A DNA stretch of 6,198 nucleotides from Flavobacteriales bacterium. GTDB taxonomy: Bacteria > Bacteroidota > Bacteroidia > Flavobacteriales > BACL11. Shown here piece after piece: positions 1 to 5,580 of this stretch. The notes beneath the pieces were generated by a model, which was not told the origin of the DNA, did no database searches, and saw nothing but the letters and a program-made list of their open reading frames with translations. Where the stretch lies: assembly GCA_002728175.1 (NCBI GenBank), contig PBVH01000016.1:126474-132671 (forward strand). The letters are read 5' to 3'. The translations under genes and the position numbers were made by a program. Each line of letters begins with the position of its first letter. The stretch's first letter is position 1.

Positions 1-1
1 A

Positions 2-1231
2 TATTTAAACCATCCTAATATTTGTATTGATAGCAGAAAGGCAAAATCAAATAGTATTTTTTTTGCTATTAAAGGAGAAAATTTTAACGGCAATAAATTT
101 GCTAAAGAAGCTTTAAAAAAAGGATGTAAATATGCTATAGTTGACGAAGAAATTGATGATAGAAATGAGAGAGTTATATTAGTTGAAGATTGTTTACAAA
201 CACTTCAAAAACTTGCTTCATTTCATAGAAAAAAATTAAATATTCCTATTATTGGAATAACTGGATCAAATGGCAAAACAACTTCTAAAGAATTAATCTT
301 CTCTGTTCTATCAACAAAATATAATACTCATGCTACAAAAGGAAATCTAAACAATCATATAGGAGTACCTCTAAGTATTTTAGAAATATGTAAAAAAACA
401 GAAATTAGTATTATCGAAATGGGAGCAAATCATATTAAAGAAATATGTTTGTTATCAAATATAGCTAAACCAAATTATGGTATTATAACAAATATTGGCA
501 AAGCACATTTAAAAGGTTTTGGAAGTCTTGATGGTGTTATCAAGGCTAAAGGAGAACTATATGAAAATATTAAACTTAACAATCATCAAATATTTTACAA
601 TAATGATGACAACTTATTAAAAAAAATATCTCAAAATATAAATAAAATTACTTATGGTAGTTATGGAGATTTTAGTGGCACATTATTAGATAGTAAACTA
701 TATGCAAAAGTTTTATACGACAAAACTGAAATCAATTCAAAACTAATTGGAGATTATCAATTTCATAACATAATGCTGGCGATAAGTGTAGGCAAACACT
801 TTAATATCTCTACAAATAATATTAAAAAGGCAATAGAAAGTTACATTCCATCCAACAATAGATCTGAAATAATTAAGACTACAAAAAATACTGTAATTCT
901 TGATGCATATAATGCTAATCCAACTAGCATGAAAGAAATGATTATTTCTTTTTCAAGAAAAAAATTAAAAAATAAAATATGTATTTTGGGTGATATGTTA
1001 GAATTAGGAGATTATTCTTACACATCTCACAAAGAAATTATTAAACTAGTTAATGAACTAAATCTTAAAACCTTTTTTGTTGGAAAAGAATTTAAAAAAG
1101 TTTTAAATGACTCTTTTAGTAGTAGGAAAGATTTTGAAATAGTTTTATCAAAAAAAAATTTATCAAATAAAACAATTTTGATTAAAGGATCAAGAAGTGT
1201 TGAGCTTGAAAAACTAGTCAAATATCTTTAA
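2..1231 (+). CDS. murF: MurF, UDP-N-acetylmuramoyl-tripeptide--D-alanyl-D-alanine ligase (5' end outside window)
   Basis: MurF is a cytoplasmic ATP-dependent ligase that adds D-Ala-D-Ala to the UDP-MurNAc-tripeptide, the last soluble step of peptidoglycan precursor synthesis. The frame is open from base 2, giving 409 visible residues (numbered from the codon at 2-4). The ATG at 419 lies inside the conserved EMGANH motif, so it is not the start; the true start is left of the window, probably fewer than about 30 codons away. Visible marks: DSRK at residues 10-13 with the following IFFAIKGENFNGN (substrate-binding N-domain); P-loop GSNGKTT at 88-94 (bases 263-283); KGNLNNHIGVPLS; EMGANH at 139-144; the Mur ligase TNIGKAH ending at His169; a KAKGE segment whose Lys183 fits the carbamylated lysine of the family; NRSE; the MurF hallmark DAYNANP at 301-307; and a C-terminal KGSRSVELEKL. 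All key motifs are present, so the enzyme looks functional. Its upstream partners are not visible. Confidence 0.96.
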   Translation, partial: YLNHPNICIDSRKAKSNSIFFAIKGENFNGNKFAKEALKKGCKYAIVDEEIDDRNERVILVEDCLQTLQKLASFHRKKLNIPIIGITGSNGKTTSKELIFSVLSTKYNTHATKGNLNNHIGVPLSILEICKKTEISIIEMGANHIKEICLLSNIAKPNYGIITNIGKAHLKGFGSLDGVIKAKGELYENIKLNNHQIFYNNDDNLLKKISQNINKITYGSYGDFSGTLLDSKLYAKVLYDKTEINSKLIGDYQFHNIMLAISVGKHFNISTNNIKKAIESYIPSNNRSEIIKTTKNTVILDAYNANPTSMKEMIISFSRKKLKNKICILGDMLELGDYSYTSHKEIIKLVNELNLKTFFVGKEFKKVLNDSFSSRKDFEIVLSKKNLSNKTILIKGSRSVELEKLVKYL

Positions 1232-1259
1232 ATACATTGTTATATCTAAACTCTTTAAT

Positions 1260-1280
1260 TAAAAAATAGATTATTTTTTA
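1260..1280. repeat. AT-only inverted repeat downstream of murF
   Basis: Two 9-base arms (TAAAAAATA at 1260-1268 and TATTTTTTA at 1272-1280) are perfect inverted complements around a 3-base GAT loop. It sits 28 bases past the murF stop and touches the promoter element of the next gene. The T-run inside the right arm could make it a weak terminator for murF. A pure A/T stem is unstable, however, and such repeats occur by chance in DNA this AT-rich. It could also shape the -33 region of the adjoining promoter. Confidence 0.35.
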
Positions 1281-1288
1281 TACTTTTG
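1281..1288 (+). promoter_or_regulatory. Bacteroidetes-type -7 promoter element for the 1305 gene
   Basis: TACTTTTG matches the Bacteroidetes primary sigma factor -7 consensus TAnnTTTG exactly. It ends 16 bases before the ATG at 1305, which implies a very short 5' leader. No convincing TTG-type -33 element is seen at the expected distance, where the sequence is only A/T. The gene therefore probably has its own promoter rather than relying on murF read-through. The bases before the ATG are A-rich without a Shine-Dalgarno match, as is usual in this phylum. Confidence 0.5.
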
Positions 1289-1304
1289 TGAAAATTAAAT
1301 AATT

Positions 1305-1364
1305 ATGAAAAAAAGTTTTCTTTTAATAATATCTTTAACAATCTTGTTAACTTCTAATGCTCAA
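1305..1364 (+). other. Signal peptide of the putative barrel protein
   Basis: Residues 1-20 have a basic start (MKK), a hydrophobic core (FLLIISLTILL) and a small-residue cut region SNAQ. This is the usual form of signal peptidase I signals in Bacteroidetes. Cleavage is likely just before or just after the Gln. No cysteine follows, so it is not a lipoprotein. Confidence 0.75.
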
Positions 1365-2033
1365 ATAAATGAACATAGCGACAGAAGAACTAGCATCACT
1401 ATTGGGTCATATAATCCAATAATTCAAAAACCCCAGCTTCAATTTGAACATCTTCTTGGCAGTAAAGGATCACAACATTGGTCTATTGGTGAAAACCTTC
1501 AATATCATTTAGGTTTACTAAACCAAACGGATATTTGGAGTGGACCTAAAGTATCTTTCTTTACTAGATACTATTTTAAGGATCAATCAATTAAGCATGG
1601 GAAAGATTGGTTTCTTCAGGCTAAAGTCGGCGCAGCATACTTAACAAATCCTTTCTCAGATATTACAAATGTAGGCTTATTTGATGCAAGCGGAATTCCA
1701 ATTAATGATGCAGATGGCAATCAAATCGAAATAATTAACAATAGCGACTTTTGGCTCTCTTATGGTGGTGGAATTGCATATGGTTATAGAGTTGTAACAT
1801 GTAAAGGATGGACATGGGAAGCATTTGCCGGCTATCATTATTGGGCGGGACCTAACTATTTTACAACAGAATTCAAAAACTGGATTAAAGAAGATGGAAA
1901 TGATTACGATGATTCAGCAAATTTAGAAGGAAAACTTTATGATGTTGAGAATGGACTAAATCAATTTTGGCTATTTAGCTACGGTTTTCCAGTAGATTTA
2001 CAAGTAAAAGTTGGTAAAATATTAAATTGGTAA
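1305..2033 (+). CDS. Exported Trp-rich protein, putative small outer-membrane beta-barrel, unknown function
   Basis: I do not recognise a named family. The 242-residue product begins with a clear Sec signal peptide: MKK, a hydrophobic stretch at residues 4-16, and a cut near SNA-Q at 17-20. There is no lipobox cysteine. The mature part has short stretches of alternating polar and hydrophobic or aromatic residues (around 30-50, 56-72, 80-91, 101-113, 148-165, 169-182, 221-239). It has 10 tryptophans and ends in LNW, an aromatic C-terminus like the assembly signal of outer-membrane barrels. Two acidic stretches, near 127-142 (DASG, DADGN) and 196-204 (EDGNDYDD), would fit surface loops. One cysteine, Cys166, is present. 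The start is fixed by the signal peptide and the promoter just upstream. Roles such as porin-like or structural barrel are inference only. It is probably monocistronic, because the next gene converges on it. Confidence 0.8.
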   Translation: MKKSFLLIISLTILLTSNAQINEHSDRRTSITIGSYNPIIQKPQLQFEHLLGSKGSQHWSIGENLQYHLGLLNQTDIWSGPKVSFFTRYYFKDQSIKHGKDWFLQAKVGAAYLTNPFSDITNVGLFDASGIPINDADGNQIEIINNSDFWLSYGGGIAYGYRVVTCKGWTWEAFAGYHYWAGPNYFTTEFKNWIKEDGNDYDDSANLEGKLYDVENGLNQFWLFSYGFPVDLQVKVGKILNW

Positions 2034-2041
2034 TAAACTAA

Positions 2042-3079
2042 TTATTTATTTTTTATTACTATTTTTCTCAATATTATATAAATACTTGAAAAAAGTATTG
2101 CCAAAAACGCAAATAAAGTAAACAGTACTAAAGGTTTAATTCTCTTATCTTCCAAAGGAAGAACAGGTCCATCCATAACTTCAATTATAGGTGTTTCTTT
2201 AAGAAGCGTTAATTTTGATAGTTCCAAGTTTTTTATAAGTTCTAAATACATTGTATTCAAAACCTGTACTGTTCTCATTAATTGTAATTCTTTAAGTCGT
2301 CCAGATGCCTTAACTATTCTTTGATTTATATCTTGTACTTTGGCATATTCCTCTTCAGCTAATTTCAATTCTAAATACACTGAGTCAGCACGATCTTGTA
2401 TAAATTCTAATGTATTTCTAGTTTGAGAAGTATTATAGCCTACATAAAATTTACTCATTTCTTCAATAATATTTTCAACAAAAATCTTTGCAAAATACTG
2501 ATCTTGAAAAATAAAACTTAAGGTTATAATTGATGCATCTTTTGAGTTAAAACTAACTACTAAATTATCTTCAACTATATCTTTCCAAAACAAACTAACA
2601 ATGCTATCTCGTTTATTAGTGCGGATTTTAAAATCCAGTTTATCTATCTTATCATTAATCCAGTCTGAAGAATTTCTTAAATCTTTAACATTGGTATAAT
2701 AATCAATTAATAATATATTTTTTTTGTCATTAATATCAGCTGATTTAAGAAGTGTTGCCTCAATTATTCTTCTAGATTTAAACAATTCCATAACATTTGC
2801 TTGACTAAAAGTGCTTTCCGATGAACCAATATTAAATCCAAAAGATGATGCAATATTCCCAAGATTTGATAGGCCTGAGCCTTCAGATGTTGGTGATTGT
2901 ACAACAAATGTGATATCGGCTTGATATTTTGATTCTGTAACTTTCGATAATAATAAAGCAAATAAACAAAAAATTAATACGGTAATAAATATTAATTTTT
3001 TTCTACTTAATATTTCTGATTTATACTCAGAAAATGTTCTTAATAGTTCTTTTAAAGTTATATCATCTGTTTTATCCAT
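2042..3079 (-). CDS. Wzz-type polysaccharide co-polymerase (chain-length determinant), no kinase domain
   Basis: The 345-residue product has the polysaccharide co-polymerase layout. A short cytoplasmic N-terminus (1-28, with ITLKELLRTFSEYK) leads to a first membrane helix at about 29-45, then a large periplasmic part starting with the Wzz-like strand KYQADITFVV. A helical, charged, coiled-coil-prone segment follows at about 217-295, then a proline-containing stretch (P297, P305, P308, P316) before a second membrane helix at about 317-337, and a short basic tail. Such proteins sit in the inner membrane and set the length of, or couple, exported O-antigen, capsule or exopolysaccharide chains. 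The C-terminus stops eight residues after the membrane helix, so there is no BY-kinase domain with Walker motifs and Tyr tail as in Wzc. The ATG directly follows the TAA of the upstream SLBB export gene (gap 0), which implies co-transcription and probably translational coupling. It is the last gene of the leftward set. Which polymer it serves cannot be told here. Confidence 0.88.
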   Translation of the reverse strand: MDKTDDITLKELLRTFSEYKSEILSRKKLIFITVLIFCLFALLLSKVTESKYQADITFVVQSPTSEGSGLSNLGNIASSFGFNIGSSESTFSQANVMELFKSRRIIEATLLKSADINDKKNILLIDYYTNVKDLRNSSDWINDKIDKLDFKIRTNKRDSIVSLFWKDIVEDNLVVSFNSKDASIITLSFIFQDQYFAKIFVENIIEEMSKFYVGYNTSQTRNTLEFIQDRADSVYLELKLAEEEYAKVQDINQRIVKASGRLKELQLMRTVQVLNTMYLELIKNLELSKLTLLKETPIIEVMDGPVLPLEDKRIKPLVLFTLFAFLAILFSSIYIILRKIVIKNK

Positions 3080-5575
3080 TTAAAAACTTCCATTTAATCT
3101 TTCAATCAGTAGTGTCAATGAAATTACTGCTGTAACTTTAGTGATTACGCTTTGTATATGTCTATCATAATCAATGTCTTTTTTCTTTTTTTTCTCGCTA
3201 TAATCATTTGATACTTTTATTGTTGATCCAGGTTCAATTTTTGGTGATAAAGTAAATAAACCTAAATTTAATGTTTTCTTCGTTGCTCCATTTGGATACA
3301 CAACTGTTGTATTAGACTTTTTATTATCAGTGGAGTAACCACCCCCATAATTTTTAACATAATAATGTGCTCTTTTTCCTAAAAATGGTGCGCTAATTGA
3401 GGAGTTTTTAAGATTAATTAAATCTCCCTTAATTTGAACAACATCTAATTTTTTAGTAATAACAATACTATCACCCTCTTCTAGAACTATATTATGTTTT
3501 GATGATTTTTTTGATAAAGCTTTTTTCAAATCAAAAGAAACTAATTCATAAAAGGTAGTATCAATATATAGATTGTTTTTATTGTTAAGTTCTTGTAAAT
3601 AAATTGCATTTAAAATTTTATAATTATCTCCAATTGTATCTATTATATAATCTGGAATGTTCATGTCATTCTGATTGTTTTTAAATATTTTAGATTTTTT
3701 CTTTCTAAAAACTTTTCCAGCTGAGATATGTGCAAATTCTGTTAATCCACCACTTCTCTTAATTATAGAATAAATTGTCTCATCATTTTGTAATAATGAA
3801 TAAGTACCTGGATATTTAACTTCTCCTGATATCACTATGTTTTTTGGAGTATTATAATTTGGGTTTTCTCTGACAAAAATTTGGTCATATGGTTGTAGCT
3901 CATAATTAGATTCAGCGCTTGAAATGAAATCTGACTCAATAATAAAAGACTTTACAAATGAACGAATAGGTTGTATTTTATTAGAAGAAATATCATAATC
4001 TAAAATTCTTGAAATTTCAATTCTACTTCCGATTGATTGTTGTGTTAAACCACCACTTTGTAATAGAACGTCTTGTAATGTAATTCCTTCACCAAACTTT
4101 AATGTTCCCGGATCTCGAACAGCACCTTCTACATAAACATGAAATTCGTCTGTAAAATCATCAATTGAAAGTACTTTGACAATATCATATTCTTTTAATA
4201 AAATATTATCTTCATGTTTCTTGTTTTTTAAAATTGACTCAATATTAACAGAGATATGAGATTTTGTTTTATCATCATTTAATCTAATAATATAAACTTT
4301 TTTAAGAAATGTTTTTTCAGAAATACATTTTGCTCTTTTTAATAAGTCTAATAATCTTTCCCCTTCAATATATTCATAATCTCCGTTTACTCCTATTGAA
4401 CCATCAATAGTTACAAGATTTGAGATTCTATTTGATATTGAATTAACAATTATTTCATCACCATTTTTAACAGTTACAGTTTTTCTATCATCTTTATAAA
4501 CATCATTAACCTTTAATTTGTTATAATCTATAGTTTTTAATGTTATAATGTCTTTGTATGCCATCTTTGTGAAACCTCCCGAAAATTTAATTAAGTCATC
4601 AACAGTTTCTCCTTTTTTTGATTCATATGTATAGGGTCTATTAACGGCACCCATCACTTCAACTAAGTTTCCTGAGGGAGGAACATATATATAATCTCCA
4701 TCCTGCAGGTATATATCTTGATCCTTCAAAGGATTAAATAAAAAACTATAAACATCTAGTGAATCAACAATTTTTCCACCTCTTTTGATGTAAATATTTC
4801 TCACCGAGCCAATTTGAGTTGGACCTTTAGCTGCAATTAGCGCATTAAATGCTGTATTTATAGCTGGAATTGAATATGAACCAGGATGATAAACTTCACC
4901 AACAATATTTACTGTAATAACTCTTGAATAAGAAAGTGTTACATCTATTTCTGAATTTTTCATATCAAAAAAATTAGAAAACCTACTTTTTAACATAGAT
5001 CTCATTTTTTTGAAGGTCAAACCTTTTACATATATCCTTCCATATGAACTTGGAGAAATATATCCGCGCTCATCAACTAATAAATTCTCTGAAAATTCAT
5101 TGTATCCCCAAACAGAAATAGAAATTTCGTCTCCGGTACCTACCTTATAATTTTCTGGCGCTTTTGCATCTAATGATTTTTGAAAAAATGATATATTACT
5201 ATTTCTAAAAATATCTTGTCCATAAACCTTTGCTGTTGGGTAAATCGTACTATCAACTAAACTGTCAGAAAAAATATTATGTAATATTAGTTCATGTGTT
5301 TGGATATTTGAATTTGCAGAATCATTACTTGACATTTCATATTTACCAATACCTTTTTTATACTTTAAAGCTTCTTCAATTTCATTCTCTGTTAAGCCCA
5401 TTTGCATTAAAACTTGTTTAGAAGGAATATCTGAGGGCTTTAAATCTTTTGGGCTAAAATTGGATGGGATAAAATTATGTGTGAATGAACTCAAGGAATT
5501 ACCTGAAATATCGATTTGAGCTTTAGATATTACAATACTAATTAAACATAAAACTATTAAAAATAATTTTTTCAT
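3080..5575 (-). CDS. Wza-like polysaccharide export protein with Poly_export and multiple SLBB domains
   Basis: The 831-residue product is a large Bacteroidetes relative of the outer-membrane export channel Wza. A Sec signal peptide covers 1-20 (ends SKAQ; no lipobox Cys, unlike E. coli Wza). A polar N-terminal region follows with a helix around 50-72 (MGLTENEIEEAL). The Poly_export domain lies at about 140-213 (YKVGTGDEISISVWG, then DERGYISPSSYG). About six SLBB-like units follow, marked by recurring G-x-V-x-x-PG-x-Y-type turns at 226, 309, 392 (degenerate), 484, 584 and 717 (degenerate), three of them with a clear SGG[LF]T segment (332, 507, 608). A lysine run (795-799) precedes a hydrophobic, possibly membrane-inserting C-terminal helix at about 807-826. 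Wza itself is far shorter, with fewer SLBB units, so this version likely spans more of the periplasm. It lies 5 bases after the acyl-CoA dehydrogenase stop and abuts the Wzz-type gene, its expected inner-membrane partner. Assignment to polysaccharide export is firm; the polymer is unknown. Confidence 0.92.
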   Translation of the reverse strand: MKKLFLIVLCLISIVISKAQIDISGNSLSSFTHNFIPSNFSPKDLKPSDIPSKQVLMQMGLTENEIEEALKYKKGIGKYEMSSNDSANSNIQTHELILHNIFSDSLVDSTIYPTAKVYGQDIFRNSNISFFQKSLDAKAPENYKVGTGDEISISVWGYNEFSENLLVDERGYISPSSYGRIYVKGLTFKKMRSMLKSRFSNFFDMKNSEIDVTLSYSRVITVNIVGEVYHPGSYSIPAINTAFNALIAAKGPTQIGSVRNIYIKRGGKIVDSLDVYSFLFNPLKDQDIYLQDGDYIYVPPSGNLVEVMGAVNRPYTYESKKGETVDDLIKFSGGFTKMAYKDIITLKTIDYNKLKVNDVYKDDRKTVTVKNGDEIIVNSISNRISNLVTIDGSIGVNGDYEYIEGERLLDLLKRAKCISEKTFLKKVYIIRLNDDKTKSHISVNIESILKNKKHEDNILLKEYDIVKVLSIDDFTDEFHVYVEGAVRDPGTLKFGEGITLQDVLLQSGGLTQQSIGSRIEISRILDYDISSNKIQPIRSFVKSFIIESDFISSAESNYELQPYDQIFVRENPNYNTPKNIVISGEVKYPGTYSLLQNDETIYSIIKRSGGLTEFAHISAGKVFRKKKSKIFKNNQNDMNIPDYIIDTIGDNYKILNAIYLQELNNKNNLYIDTTFYELVSFDLKKALSKKSSKHNIVLEEGDSIVITKKLDVVQIKGDLINLKNSSISAPFLGKRAHYYVKNYGGGYSTDNKKSNTTVVYPNGATKKTLNLGLFTLSPKIEPGSTIKVSNDYSEKKKKKDIDYDRHIQSVITKVTAVISLTLLIERLNGSF
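3087..3091 (-). promoter_or_regulatory. Possible ribosome binding site for the Wzz-type gene
   Basis: The coding strand reads GGAAG 7 bases before the ATG at 3079, inside the last codons of the upstream SLBB gene. It is a partial Shine-Dalgarno match in a phylum where such sites are usually weak. With the TAA-ATG junction it supports 3079 as the start and fits re-initiation after the upstream stop. Confidence 0.35.
3185..3191 (-). other. In-frame A-AAA-AAG slippery heptamer near the 3' end of the SLBB export gene
   Basis: On the coding strand, codons 795-797 read AAA AAA AAG, which contains A AAA AAG in the zero frame, the classic -1 frameshift heptamer known from dnaX and IS elements. A -1 slip would add Glu-Lys-Arg-His and then stop at TGA (3173-3171), giving about 801 residues without the C-terminal hydrophobic helix. 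I did not identify a stimulatory structure downstream. Lysine runs are common in AT-rich genomes, so this may be chance. Confidence 0.25.
5516..5575 (-). other. Signal peptide of the SLBB export protein
   Basis: Residues 1-20 comprise MKK, a hydrophobic core (LFLIVLCLISIVI) and the cut region SKAQ, a signal peptidase I form. A cysteine at residue 10 lies inside the hydrophobic core rather than at a lipobox, so lipidation as in E. coli Wza is not expected. The signal supports the ATG at 5575 as the start. Confidence 0.75.
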
Positions 5576-5580
5576 ATATA

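Noticed and set aside
1148..1159. A-AAA-AAT slippery heptamer near the 3' end of murF
   Set aside because: It is an A-run over Lys-Lys-Asn codons; a slip would only truncate an essential enzyme, and such runs are frequent in DNA of this composition.
1027..1221. Small open frame on the - strand inside murF
   Set aside because: It lies wholly antisense to a well-conserved part of murF, is low-complexity Ser/Phe/Leu-rich, and has no start signal of its own.
419..1231. Reading murF as a 270-residue gene starting at the ATG at 419
   Set aside because: The frame is open to base 2 and the upstream part encodes the MurF N-domain and the P-loop GSNGKTT. The Met at 419 is the M of the internal EMGANH motif.
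1683..1732. Possible EF-hand-like calcium loop (DADGN) in the barrel protein
   Set aside because: The spacing of Asp, Gly and Ile is off by one from the EF-hand loop and no flanking helices are seen; an acidic surface loop is simpler.
2032..2050. Bidirectional terminator at the convergent junction
   Set aside because: The only pairing is a 6-base all-A/T stem with a 7-base loop, too weak to call a terminator from sequence alone.
2764..2961. Small - strand open frame inside the Wzz-type gene
   Set aside because: It is a shifted frame within a clear coding region; its composition (His, Leu, Tyr) shows no domain or signal.
5230..5421. Small + strand open frame opposite the SLBB gene
   Set aside because: Antisense shadow of the N-terminal region of a well-supported gene, with no promoter or ribosome site seen.
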